Source of the DNA: Leifsonia sp. CL147
Lineage (GTDB): Bacteria; Actinomycetota; Actinomycetes; Actinomycetales; Microbacteriaceae
Length of the DNA: 64,000 nucleotides
Direction of reading: 5' to 3'
Assembly: GCF_900114565.1 (NCBI RefSeq)
Contig: NZ_FOTM01000001.1
Location: 678 to 64,677 of the forward strand
Below are positions 26,197-34,529 of the stretch, piece after piece; the first letter of the stretch is position 1, and each line of letters starts with the position of its first letter. The notes under the pieces are model-generated. The model was not told where the DNA came from. It was given only the letters and a program-made list of their open reading frames with translations, and did no database searches. The position numbers were made by a program, and so were the translations under genes.

Positions 26197-27647
26197 TTAT
26201 TCAGCACCGCCTCTAGTACTTTCCTCGCGATCGGAGCGGCGATGGAGTTACCCGTGCCGTTCTGACCCTGACCACCGCCATTTTCGACAACAACCGCCAC
26301 AGCGAACTCCGGATCGTTCGCCGGCGCGAACCCCGTGAACCACAGCGTGTACGGGTCGTTCTCGCCGTTCTGCGCTGTGCCCGTCTTACCGCCGACTTGG
26401 ACCCCGTCTATTCTTGCATTGCTCGCAACGCCGTGATCGACGCCGTCCACCATCATCTGCTTGATGACGTCGGCGTTCTGCTGGGTCAGTGGACGCGAGA
26501 ACTCCTTCGGCTGGAAGGACTCCTGCGTCTGCATGTCCGCCGAGCGGATCGTGTCGACGAGGTTCGGCGTCATGAGCGTGCCGCCGTTGGCGATCGCCGC
26601 CGAGACCATCGCCATCTGCATCGGCGTCGCGCGGTCCGACATCTGGCCGAACGAGCCGAGGGCGCGCTGCGCCGGGTCCGTGTAGAGCGGGTAGATGCTC
26701 TTCTCCACCGGGATGGGGATGTCGAACGAGGTGTTGAAGCCGAACTTCTCGGCCTGGTCCTTGATCACCTCCGGCTTCAGCTGCATCCCGAGCTCGGCGA
26801 ACGGGATGTTGCACGACAGGATCTGCGCGGTCGCGATGGACACCGTCGCCCCCGGGCCGCAGGTGGTGAGGGAGTCGTTCTTCACGACCGTGCCGGAGCC
26901 GGGCAGCGGAAGGGAGGCGACGTTCGGCAGCTGGCTGTCCTTGGTGTACTGCCCGGTTCCGAAAGCGGCGGAGCTCATCACCGGCTTGAAGGTGGACCCC
27001 GGAGGATTCAGGTTGCCGCCGATGGTGCGGTTGATGAGCGGGTCGCCGGGCGCGGTCAGCAGCTGGTTGTACGTCGTGTCGACCGCCTTGCCGTCGTGTG
27101 AGGCGAGCGTGTTGGGGTCGAACGAGGGCTTCGAAACCATCGCCAGGATCTTGCCCGTCTTCGGCTGCAGCAGCACGACGGCGCCCTGGTTGTCGCCCAG
27201 GGCGTCCCAGGCCGCCTGCTGTGCGACCGGGTCGATCGTCGTCTGGACCGTGGCGCCTTGAGGACTCTTCCCGGTCAGGATGGCGTTGATGCGATCGAAG
27301 AACTGGGAGTTCGAGGAGCCGCTGAGCTTCGCGTTGAGGGCGCCTTCCAGCCCGGTCGGTTCGCCGTTGATCGGGAAGAACCCGGTGACCGCCGAGTACA
27401 GCGGCCCATTGCTGTAGACCCGCTGCCACTTGTAGACGTCTTTCGAGGGCACGGACTGCGCGATCGGCTGGCCGGCCACGAGGATCGCTCCGCGCTGCGC
27501 CGAATAGCTGTCGTTCAGTGCGCGCGTGTTGCGCGCATCGGCGCCCAGCGCATCCGCCTGGAACACCTGGAGGATGGAGGTGGACACCAGCAGCGCCAGG
27601 AACATGACGAGGACGATCGTGCTCACGCGCTTGATCTCGCGGTTCAT
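26193..27647 (-). CDS. pbpA: Class B penicillin-binding protein PbpA
   Basis: 484 residues. N-terminal membrane anchor (about 10-30), dimerisation region, then transpeptidase domain. Active-site motifs: SXXK as PPGSTFKPV (about 217-225), SXN as ILSCNIPF, and KTG as GGKTGTAQ. Ends NSIAAPIARKVLEAVLNK. D,D-transpeptidase cross-linking peptidoglycan with the SEDS glycosyltransferase encoded next to it. Overlaps the kinase gene by four bases; one base separates it from rodA. Confidence 0.95.
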   Translation of the reverse strand: MNREIKRVSTIVLVMFLALLVSTSILQVFQADALGADARNTRALNDSYSAQRGAILVAGQPIAQSVPSKDVYKWQRVYSNGPLYSAVTGFFPINGEPTGLEGALNAKLSGSSNSQFFDRINAILTGKSPQGATVQTTIDPVAQQAAWDALGDNQGAVVLLQPKTGKILAMVSKPSFDPNTLASHDGKAVDTTYNQLLTAPGDPLINRTIGGNLNPPGSTFKPVMSSAAFGTGQYTKDSQLPNVASLPLPGSGTVVKNDSLTTCGPGATVSIATAQILSCNIPFAELGMQLKPEVIKDQAEKFGFNTSFDIPIPVEKSIYPLYTDPAQRALGSFGQMSDRATPMQMAMVSAAIANGGTLMTPNLVDTIRSADMQTQESFQPKEFSRPLTQQNADVIKQMMVDGVDHGVASNARIDGVQVGGKTGTAQNGENDPYTLWFTGFAPANDPEFAVAVVVENGGGQGQNGTGNSIAAPIARKVLEAVLNK

Positions 27648-27648
27648 G

Positions 27649-29055
27649 TCAGCTCACCACCAGTCGGGGTTGATTGCGGACCGTGTCGGACAATCGCAGC
27701 AGCAGCGCCACGATGATCCAGTTCGCGACGAGGGAGGAACCTCCGGCCGCCAGGAACGGCGTCGTCAGACCGGTCAGCGGGATGACCCTGGTCACGCCGC
27801 CGATCACGATGAAGCACTGCAGTGCCACGGTGAACGACAGTCCGACGGCGAGCAGCTTGCCGAAGTCGTCCTGGCCGGCGAACCCGATCCGGAGGCCGCG
27901 CGCGGCGAAGATCAGGTACAGCGCGAACAGCGCGAACAGCCCGGCGAGGCCGAGCTCCTCGCCGAGGCTGGCGATGATGTAGTCGCTCTGGGCGACGGGC
28001 GTGATCCAGGGCTGGCCCTGTCCGAGGCCCGTGCCGATGAGACCGCCGTGCGCCAGGCCGAAGAGACCTTGCACCAGCTGGAAGCTGCCGCCCTGCGCGT
28101 TGTAGACGCCCTGCGAGAACGGGCTCAGCCAGTTGGCGAACCGGTCGTGCACGTAGGGCAGCACCTGGCTCGCGACGACCGCACCGCCCACGATCAGCAG
28201 CAGGCCCAGGACGACCCAGCTGATCCGGGCCGTGGCGACGTACAGCATGACGAGGAACAGCCCGAAGATCAGCAATCCGGTGCCGAGGTCGCGCTGGAAC
28301 ACGATCACGGCCATCGACATGAGCCAGACGATCAGGATCGGGCCGAGGTCCCGAGCGCGCGGGAACCGCATCCCGAGGAACTTCTTGCCCACCATGGAGA
28401 GCGAGTCGCGTGCCTGGACGAGGTAGCCGGCGAAGAACACGGCGAGGCACAGTTTCGCGATCTCGCCCGGCTGGAAGCTGAACGGGCCGATGCCGATCCA
28501 CACCCGGGCGCCGTAGATCTCCTTGCCGATGCCCGGAAGCATGGGGAGCAGCAGGAGCAGCAGTGCAGCGAACCCGAAGAGATAGGTGTAGCGCTGCAGG
28601 ATGCGGTGGTTGCGGATGATCACGACGACGAGGATCGCGCAGACGATCGCGATGGCGCTCCAGACGATCTGCTTGATGCCGGCGCTGTCCCATCCGGAAT
28701 CCCCGTAATGGATGTCGATGCGGTAGATCTCGGCGATCCCGATCCCGTTGAGCAGGGTCGCGATCGGAAGGAGGAACGGGTCCGCCTGCGGCGCCACGAA
28801 GCGGAGGGCGATGTGCGTGCCGACGACCAGGGCCGAGAGGCCGGCGCCGAGGTAGACGAGCGTGAGGTCGACATGACCGAGGGCCCCGAGCTGGACGAGC
28901 ACGATGGCGGCGGCGTTGATCCCGCACGCGATGACCAGGAGGAAGAGCTCCAGGTTGCGCAGTTTCGCCGGAAGGTGCAGCCGCTTCACCGGCCCGGTGG
29001 TGGTCCGGGCCGGTCTGGCTTGCGCGCGCTCGGGGGCTCTACTGTCGGCCGGCAT
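27649..29055 (-). CDS. rodA: SEDS peptidoglycan glycosyltransferase (RodA/FtsW family)
   Basis: 468 residues with about ten to twelve membrane helices. SEDS signatures: QPGEIAKLCLAVFFAGYLV, RARDLGPILIVWLMSMAVIV, and late LAAGGSSLVANWIIVALLLR. Polymerises lipid II together with the partner PbpA. The operon position (Rv0017c) supports RodA over FtsW. The first 17 bases overlap the end of pstP. Confidence 0.95.
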   Translation of the reverse strand: MPADSRAPERAQARPARTTTGPVKRLHLPAKLRNLELFLLVIACGINAAAIVLVQLGALGHVDLTLVYLGAGLSALVVGTHIALRFVAPQADPFLLPIATLLNGIGIAEIYRIDIHYGDSGWDSAGIKQIVWSAIAIVCAILVVVIIRNHRILQRYTYLFGFAALLLLLLPMLPGIGKEIYGARVWIGIGPFSFQPGEIAKLCLAVFFAGYLVQARDSLSMVGKKFLGMRFPRARDLGPILIVWLMSMAVIVFQRDLGTGLLIFGLFLVMLYVATARISWVVLGLLLIVGGAVVASQVLPYVHDRFANWLSPFSQGVYNAQGGSFQLVQGLFGLAHGGLIGTGLGQGQPWITPVAQSDYIIASLGEELGLAGLFALFALYLIFAARGLRIGFAGQDDFGKLLAVGLSFTVALQCFIVIGGVTRVIPLTGLTTPFLAAGGSSLVANWIIVALLLRLSDTVRNQPRLVVS

Positions 29056-30289
29056 CGCTCAGCTGTTCCACGATCGTCTTGGCCGCCTGGAGGTCGTCGG
29101 CGTTGATGGTCTGCTCCACCTGCTGCTTGTCGTACTCGGGGAGGTCGTCGACCGTGACATTCGACTCCTCGTACAGGTGGGAGAGGCCGATCGGACCGAT
29201 CCCCTGCTGCACGCCCTGGTAGATGGCGACCTTGCCGTCGGGGGAGGTTCCGACGAAGTAGCGGGACTGCGTCCACTCGTAGCCGAAGAAGATCGCGAGC
29301 ACGATCGCGACGACGAGGGCGATGAGGCCGATCATCCAGGTGAGGCGCCGTCGCCGGACCCGGCGCGCGTCCTCCTCGATGAGCTCGTCGAGGTAGTCCT
29401 CGGACTGCGGCTCGAAGTGCGTCGGGCCGGTCGCCGGGCGGATGGGGTGCAACCGCAGGCCGGGAAGGCGCGCCGGGCGGGCGGTCGGCTTCGGCTCGGC
29501 GCCGAACTGCAGAGGGGCGGCGGCGGAGCCGACGGTGACCGGCTCCTTCACGATGTCGCCGCGGGCGGTGTCGGCGATGTCGACGATCACGGCCGTGACG
29601 TTGTCAGGGGCTCCGGCGTCGAGGCTGTGCTTCAGCAGCCGCTCGGCGACCTGCTTCGGTCCGTCCTTGGAGGCGAGCGCCGCCTGCATGTCGTCGTGCT
29701 TCACGACACCGCTGAGGCCGTCCGAGCAGATCAGCCACCGGTCGCCGGGCCGCGTGTCGAGCGTCCAGGTGTCGATCTCGGGGGACGCATCCACATCGCC
29801 CAGCACGCGCATCAGCACGGACCGGCGAGGATGGACCATCGCCTCCTCCTCGGTGATGCGGCCGCTGTCGACGAGGCGCTGCACGAAGGTGTGGTCGGTG
29901 CTGACCTGTTTGAGCTCGCCGTCGCGCAGCAGGTAGATGCGGGAGTCGCCGATGTGGGCGAACGCGATCTGGTCGCCGACGCGGACCATCGCGCTCACCG
30001 TTGTGCCCATACCGGTCAGCTCGGGGTGCTCGAAGACGGTCTCGGCGAGCAGGGAGTTCGCCGCGATCAGTGCCGACTGGAGTGCGAACTCGGCCTCCGG
30101 CGCCGACGCGTACTCGCGGTCGGCCTCGCGGATGCGGGACACGGCGATCGCCGATGCCACGTCGCCTCCGGCGTGGCCGCCCATCCCGTCGGCGACGACG
30201 AAGAGGTCGCGGCCGGCGTAGCCGGAGTCCTGGTTGTTCGAGCGGATCTTCCCGACGTGCGAGACGGCCGCTGCCCTGTTCGCCGCCAC
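29039..30289 (-). CDS. pstP: PP2C-family serine/threonine phosphatase PstP
   Basis: 416 residues from GTG 30289, two bases after fhaB; the upstream extension is antisense-like and lacks homology. PP2C domain about 8-240 with metal ligands in SNNQDSGYAG, FVVADGMGGHAGGD, AHIGDSRIYLL, CSDGLSGV and GAPDNVTAV. One membrane helix (about 305-328) and an extracellular C-terminal domain. Dephosphorylates the PknA/PknB kinases and their substrates. Confidence 0.94.
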   Translation of the reverse strand: MAANRAAAVSHVGKIRSNNQDSGYAGRDLFVVADGMGGHAGGDVASAIAVSRIREADREYASAPEAEFALQSALIAANSLLAETVFEHPELTGMGTTVSAMVRVGDQIAFAHIGDSRIYLLRDGELKQVSTDHTFVQRLVDSGRITEEEAMVHPRRSVLMRVLGDVDASPEIDTWTLDTRPGDRWLICSDGLSGVVKHDDMQAALASKDGPKQVAERLLKHSLDAGAPDNVTAVIVDIADTARGDIVKEPVTVGSAAAPLQFGAEPKPTARPARLPGLRLHPIRPATGPTHFEPQSEDYLDELIEEDARRVRRRRLTWMIGLIALVVAIVLAIFFGYEWTQSRYFVGTSPDGKVAIYQGVQQGIGPIGLSHLYEESNVTVDDLPEYDKQQVEQTINADDLQAAKTIVEQLSDAGRQ

Positions 30290-30291
30290 GC

Positions 30292-30885
30292 CTACCGCCG
30301 CAGCTCGAACGTTGTCGTGCCGATCTTGATCGGCGTGTCGAGTGGGATCTGGGTCGGGACGGTGACCCGGCGGCCGTCGAGGAAGGTGCCGTTGGTCGAG
30401 TCGAGATCCTGGATCATCCACTCGTCGTTCCAGAGGAGCAGGCGGGCGTGGTGGGTGGAGGTGTAGTCGTCGCGGATGACGAGGTTGGACTCCCCGGACC
30501 GGCCGATGGTGATCGGGTCACGGCCGAGGGCCAGCTCGGTGCCGGAGCGGGGCCCGGAGGTGATCACCAGGCGATGCGCGGATTGGACGCTCGCGTTGGC
30601 GTGGCCGCCCGCGCGGTTGGCGCCCGATGGGAGGGACGAGACGGGGGCGGCCTTCATCACCGGCTCGGTCGGGCCGGCGGGCACGGGATGGGCGCTCGCC
30701 GCTGGGCTCGCTCCGGGGCCGGCCGGGAAGGGGGATGCGCCGCTCGCCTGAGACTCGGGCAGCTTGCGCACGCGCTGCCCGAACAGGTCGGTGCGCAGCG
30801 CATAGACGATGCCGAAGACGAACAGCCACAGCAGCAGGAGGAAGCCGAACCGCAGCACCAGCAGCGTCAGCTCGCTGGGGTTCAC
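30292..30885 (-). CDS. fhaB: FHA-domain protein FhaB (FipA-like)
   Basis: 197 residues from GTG 30885. N-terminal membrane helix (about 4-28: ELTLLVLRFGFLLLLWLFVF), a Pro/Ala-rich linker, and a C-terminal FHA domain (about 110-195) with GRSGESNLVI and STHHARLLL and DSTNGTFLDGR, the phosphothreonine-binding elements. Reads phosphorylation by the operon kinases. Overlaps fhaA by four bases. Confidence 0.93.
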   Translation of the reverse strand: MNPSELTLLVLRFGFLLLLWLFVFGIVYALRTDLFGQRVRKLPESQASGASPFPAGPGASPAASAHPVPAGPTEPVMKAAPVSSLPSGANRAGGHANASVQSAHRLVITSGPRSGTELALGRDPITIGRSGESNLVIRDDYTSTHHARLLLWNDEWMIQDLDSTNGTFLDGRRVTVPTQIPLDTPIKIGTTTFELRR

Positions 30886-31619
30886 GAGGGACCCCAGAAG
30901 TTGCCGGCGTCGTGTCGGCGCGTCGGGTCGTTCGCTCCTCCACGCGGTGCCGGTGCGGCCTGGGGGAGAACGCGGAAGACGATCCGGGTCCGGCCGATGG
31001 TGATGACGGATTCGGGCTCGAGGATGGCCTTGCGGAGGGGCTGTCCGTCGAGCTTGGACCCGTTCGTGGAGCCGAGGTCCTCCGCCTGTGCGCGGTGTCC
31101 ATCCCACGTGATCATGATGTGCCGGCGGGAGATGCCGGTGTCGTCGAGCGTGATGTCGGCGTCCGCGCCGCGGCCGACGACCGTGCGGGAGTGGCTGAGG
31201 GGATAGTGCCTGCCGTCGATGTCGAGCACCGGCGTCCAGGCGACATCGCCCTTGACGTTCTCGGACTCGACCTGCAGCATCCCGACGGACAGATCGGCGT
31301 CCTGCACGAGGTCGATGGAGATGCCGCCCGCGAACTGATAGTGCTGGGCGGCGGCATGCTTCTGCACGAAGTCGATGAGCTCGTCGGTGAGCGCGGCGCC
31401 CATCGACCGCATCCGCTCGTAGTCGGCTCCGGCCATGCGCAGCACGAAGCGGTTCGGCGCGAGCACGCGGTCGCGCGCGACCACGGCCGCCTTCGTGTCG
31501 AGCTCCTTGCGGAGGGCGCTGGTGAGCTCGACCGGCTGCAGCCCGGAGCGGAAGGTCTTCGCGAAGGCGCCGTTGACGGCGCGCTCCAGCCCCCGCTCGA
31601 AGTTGTCCAGAATGCCCAC
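30882..31619 (-). CDS. fhaA: FHA-domain protein FhaA (DUF3662)
   Basis: 245 residues. N-terminal DUF3662 domain (about 1-120: MGILDNFERGLERAVNGAFA, ELTSALRKELDTKA), then a C-terminal FHA domain (about 150-225) with VVGRGADADI, SRRHIMI and LGSTNGSKLDG. In mycobacteria FhaA binds the phosphorylated pseudokinase domain of MviN/MurJ. First gene of the signalling and wall operon; shorter than Rv0020c because it lacks the long Gln/Pro-rich linker. Confidence 0.94.
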   Translation of the reverse strand: MGILDNFERGLERAVNGAFAKTFRSGLQPVELTSALRKELDTKAAVVARDRVLAPNRFVLRMAGADYERMRSMGAALTDELIDFVQKHAAAQHYQFAGGISIDLVQDADLSVGMLQVESENVKGDVAWTPVLDIDGRHYPLSHSRTVVGRGADADITLDDTGISRRHIMITWDGHRAQAEDLGSTNGSKLDGQPLRKAILEPESVITIGRTRIVFRVLPQAAPAPRGGANDPTRRHDAGNFWGPS

Positions 31620-31761
31620 AGTCTCCCGCTTCCGGCTCGATGACTACATGCATGTTAGTCGGAACGGTTGGAAAGGCACTGGCTATCGGGTGAAGATCAG
31701 CCGTCGGGAGGACGCCACGATTGGTGTGCGATCCGGCCACCGTGTTAGAGTTCCTGGGTTC

Positions 31762-31845
31762 GCGCGAGTGGCGGAATTGGCAGACGCGCTGGCTTCAGGT
31801 GCCAGTGCTCGAAAGGGCGTGGGGGTTCAAGTCCCCCCTCGCGCA
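31762..31845 (+). tRNA. tRNA-Leu (CAG)
   Basis: Eighty-four nucleotides with a class II variable arm. Acceptor GCGCGAG pairs with CTCGCGC; discriminator A at 31845. Anticodon arm CTGGCTTCAGGTGCCAG gives CAG. T arm GGGGGTTCAAGTCCCCCC. Adjacent to fhaA as in M. tuberculosis (leuT). The accessory segment begins right after it. Confidence 0.96.
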
Positions 31846-31901
31846 CGAAGGGTTGGTTGCAGTTCCTACCGGAATTGTTTGCAATACCCTTAGCGAACAC
31901 A

Positions 31902-31929
31902 TCAGGCGCCCGAGAAATCGGGCGCCTGA
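31902..31929 (+). terminator. Strong intrinsic-type hairpin after tRNA-Leu
   Basis: TCAGGCGCCCGA (31902-31913) and TCGGGCGCCTGA (31918-31929) make a perfect 12-bp stem with a GAAA tetraloop, followed by GTCGTTTC. It closes the tRNA-Leu transcript 57 bases downstream. Confidence 0.8.
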
Positions 31930-32209
31930 GTCGTTTCTGGCCTATAACCCGCTGGTTGAGGCTTATAGGCCAAAAAGAGTGGATGGTTTGGACGTGTCTC
32001 ATGATGTCCCGGCGGTGAGACCGCTCGTGGGACACGCATTGTCCCGTCCCGATGAAGGCGTGTCCCCGAAGGGGTCTCATCTTGGGTCCCAGGTAGGGGT
32101 CGAGTAGATCGGGTCCTTGTCTCTGGCCTTGTCCCTGCCGTGGCGGATATGTGGGGACGTCACTTGGCCTTCGGTAAGGACGTACCGGCCCCGGGGCTTC
32201 GCGGGTGTT
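31930..32209. other. Noncoding stretch between tRNA-Leu terminator and first AbiE-type cassette
   Basis: No credible gene. A perfect 10-bp inverted repeat TGGCCTATAA (31938-31947) and TTATAGGCCA (31963-31972) stands just after the tRNA terminator. Its CCTATAA arm is the same as that found at 34014-34020, upstream of the regulator gene, so the cassette 32210-33957 is bracketed by related sequences. Whether these are operators, boundaries or chance is open. Confidence 0.5.
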
Positions 32210-32980
32210 TCAGTTGACGCCGACGACGAGTGTCCGGATCAGCGAGACCAGTTTCGTGGTGTCGAGTCGGCCCTTCAGCAGTGGTGTGCGGGCGGCGCGA
32301 ATGATTGAGTCCATGCTGCGGGCGGCGTCCAGCCGTGTGCCTTGCAGTGGCGCCTGGTCCAACTGCCAGCGCCCGATCTCCGACCTGTGCTCTCGAACGA
32401 CCAGGAGCAAGTTGTAGAGATCGACAGCGTCGCGCGGTGCTTTTCGCGCGTCCCAGGCGAACGCTTTGAGGATCACCGCGCCCTCGAGTGTGGGAACTTT
32501 GGTGGTGAACGTGAGCTCGTCACCGTTCGTGAGAAGAGCGGTCACGTCGATGATGATTGGGTCTTCGGCGAGGGGGACGAGCAGCGCGGGCGTGCTGTCG
32601 AACGTGTGCTCACCGATGGTGACAGGTTGACTGCGTGCGTCTAGGTCTCGGACCAGCAGGTCGATGACGAGCTCTTCACCGTCGGCCGGCGTTCGAAGGT
32701 AGCGGCTGCCTCCTGCGGGCCGCGCTTCGTAACCGCGTTCGGTTAGAGCGGCGTGGATTTCACCGCTGGCGGCGGCTTCTGGGGCAAGGCCGCCGTCGGC
32801 GTCCCGTGTGCGCCGTTCGATGGTCCCGGGTGTGGGGAACGCGGTGAGCAGCAACTGGACCATGTGTCCACCGATGATGCGAGCGTTGACCGGTTCGATC
32901 GCGTGGCTAAGGTCAGTGAGCGCGCGGAGTGCGAGGTCATCGGCCCGACTTGTCGCGACGAGATGGGCTGTACGGGTCAG
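32210..32980 (-). CDS. AbiEii-like nucleotidyltransferase toxin (cassette 1)
   Basis: About 256 residues. Nucleotidyltransferase core about 25-60: NARIIGGHMVQLL, then RRTRDADGGLA with the paired acidic residues; ends IRTLVVGVN. The reading frame has no ATG, GTG or TTG near the family N terminus: LTRTAHLVATSRADDLALRA follows a CTG that overlaps the partner stop as CTGA, exactly where an ATGA would be expected. The first ATG lies inside the catalytic motif. Predicted to inhibit growth unless countered by the upstream gene. Start is uncertain. Confidence 0.7.
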   Translation of the reverse strand: MTRTAHLVATSRADDLALRALTDLSHAIEPVNARIIGGHMVQLLLTAFPTPGTIERRTRDADGGLAPEAAASGEIHAALTERGYEARPAGGSRYLRTPADGEELVIDLLVRDLDARSQPVTIGEHTFDSTPALLVPLAEDPIIIDVTALLTNGDELTFTTKVPTLEGAVILKAFAWDARKAPRDAVDLYNLLLVVREHRSEIGRWQLDQAPLQGTRLDAARSMDSIIRAARTPLLKGRLDTTKLVSLIRTLVVGVN

Positions 32981-33957
32981 GGGTAACGCCTGCTTTCGAG
33001 GAACCGTTTGAGTTGGGCGACGGCTTGGTCGGCGTCGCTGTCGGGGGACTGGGTGAGCTCCCACGCTGCGATCACCGGGTCTGTGAATTGCTCCGGTCTC
33101 GTGCGGTCTTTCGCCCATGCGCGGGCAGTGTGGAAGATCGAAGCGTCGGAGGGGATCCGTAGAACGATGTTCGCCTCTTCTGGTGATGCTTCGGCGACAC
33201 CGTATCGGGTCATGTCGATTCCGGTCGGGAAGTAGAGCGCGAGGCGCGTGACCGATTTCCAGGGAGCGTATTCGTCGGCGGCGAGGTCGCCCCCGATCAG
33301 GGCGTTGTTGATGCCGATCACGTCGCGCAGCTTGTGCGCAGTCTCGGCCGCATGGTCGAAGCCGTACCAATAGGTGGTGATTCCGCCTGGTCCCGGGTAT
33401 TCGGTGATCGCATAGTCGATCAGGGCACGGAGGCTGTGGGGACCTTCGAGCTGACCGGGGTCCACCGGAAGGAGCTGACGGTCGCGTAGTTGTCGGAGCG
33501 CTTGGCTGACTGCGGCTTGGCTGATCCCGGTTTGAAGCGCGATGGTGGTTTGGCTCTCGCGGTGTCCGTGATGGCGGATGATCTCGCGAACAGTGGCGAA
33601 ACGACCCCACGGGCGACGTCGGACTGGGCGCTCGGGTGCTTGGTCCTCACCCAGGGTGATCACGTTTCCTTTGAACACGATCGTCTTGTCGTCGAGCCCG
33701 ATCGCTGCCAGCCGAGGGTTGCTTTGGGTGATCATCCTGATCGTGTTGTTCGTTCGCGGCAGCAGATAGAGGAGAACGTCCGCGTCAGCTTCGTATTGAA
33801 GGTCGCGATGGATGTTCTCTGGGCGGGGGATCCGGTGGCGGTCGACGATACGTGCCTGCGTGATGCCGCCGTCATCGATGATGATGTCGCGCGAGGTCAC
33901 GGGAACAACTTTGAAACCAGCCTGCGCGAGCAGGTCGAGGTGTCTGCTGATGTCCAT
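32977..33957 (-). CDS. AbiEi-like HTH antitoxin/regulator (cassette 1)
   Basis: 326 residues from ATG 33957 (GGGAAG six bases upstream); a GTG at 33984 would add nine residues. Winged-helix HTH near the middle (about 135-170: ESQTTIALQTGISQAAVSQA, LRQLRDRQLLP) within a larger protein; the C-terminal half (about 190-326) resembles the effector part of AbiEi-type antitoxins. Gene order antitoxin-toxin with a 4-base overlap fits type IV systems. It lacks the short AbiEi N-terminal domain seen in cassette 2, so family placement is tentative. Confidence 0.65.
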   Translation of the reverse strand: MDISRHLDLLAQAGFKVVPVTSRDIIIDDGGITQARIVDRHRIPRPENIHRDLQYEADADVLLYLLPRTNNTIRMITQSNPRLAAIGLDDKTIVFKGNVITLGEDQAPERPVRRRPWGRFATVREIIRHHGHRESQTTIALQTGISQAAVSQALRQLRDRQLLPVDPGQLEGPHSLRALIDYAITEYPGPGGITTYWYGFDHAAETAHKLRDVIGINNALIGGDLAADEYAPWKSVTRLALYFPTGIDMTRYGVAEASPEEANIVLRIPSDASIFHTARAWAKDRTRPEQFTDPVIAAWELTQSPDSDADQAVAQLKRFLESRRYP

Positions 33958-33993
33958 GTCAACTTCCCGTATAGGTTCCCGCACCGACTCTAC

Positions 33994-34055
33994 ATAAGTT
34001 CTGATTCTGCAAACCTATAAGTTTTAACCCATTTTTTGGTTATAAGTTTTAACCC
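33994..34055. promoter_or_regulatory. AT-rich repeated motif upstream of cassette 1
   Basis: TATAAGTTTTAACCC occurs twice in direct repeat (34016-34030 and 34041-34055, 25-base period); the shorter ATAAGTT also occurs at 33994-34000. These lie 37-98 bases before the regulator ATG on its coding strand and are among the most AT-rich bases of the window. Probable binding sites for the HTH protein. Confidence 0.55.
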
Positions 34056-34080
34056 GTTTTTGGGATTTCGCTTATATTTG

Positions 34081-34322
34081 CTGCGCACCACCGAGAGTCC
34101 TGTGTTCTCCGAATACCACTTGGAGAAGGTGTTCGCCCCCTGTTTCATGGTGCGGCTCGGCCACTTCAAATACATACTCGTGCACGAGCACGATGAACAA
34201 CTGTTCGACCTGGACGCCGACCCGGGGGAGCGGACAGACCTGAGCGGGATGCGATGCGACACAACGGCACGCATTGGGACTACGAGCCCCGGTTCGACCC
34301 GACCACGCAATTCGTTCGGTGA
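34081..34322 (+). pseudogene. Remnant of a choline-sulfatase (BetC-type) gene
   Basis: The translation from 34081 (ESPVFSEYHLEKVFAPCFMV, RLGHFKYILVHEHDEQLFDL, DADPGERTDLSG) is the C-terminal third of a sulfatase close to choline-sulfatase. After about 34250 the frame shifts, and another frame gives RHNGTHWDYEPRFDPTTQFV with R and a TGA stop at 34320-34322, matching the BetC C terminus. The N-terminal two thirds, including the catalytic Cys motif, are missing. A truncated, frameshifted gene lying at the edge of the AbiE-type cassette, suggesting that insertion or deletion destroyed it. Confidence 0.7.
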
Positions 34323-34529
34323 AGGGACCTCTGCGATCGCATCCACTCTGTTGAACTGTCTGAAGGAAGAGCCGCTGATACCAGGCAGCTTTCGTTTCTG
34401 GGCCTGCCGGTCGATACAGCCACGAGTACCGCCGCACACTGAGAGCGTGATGATCGATGCTCCCCTCCGGGGGTGAGGAGGCGGTGGACGAGCATTCCGC
34501 TCGTCGCGTCCGACCGCTCACCGCGCGGA

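Noticed and set aside
34323-34529. Further coding sequence after the sulfatase remnant
   Set aside because: Short frames on both strands only; no similarity to sulfatases or regulators could be recognised.
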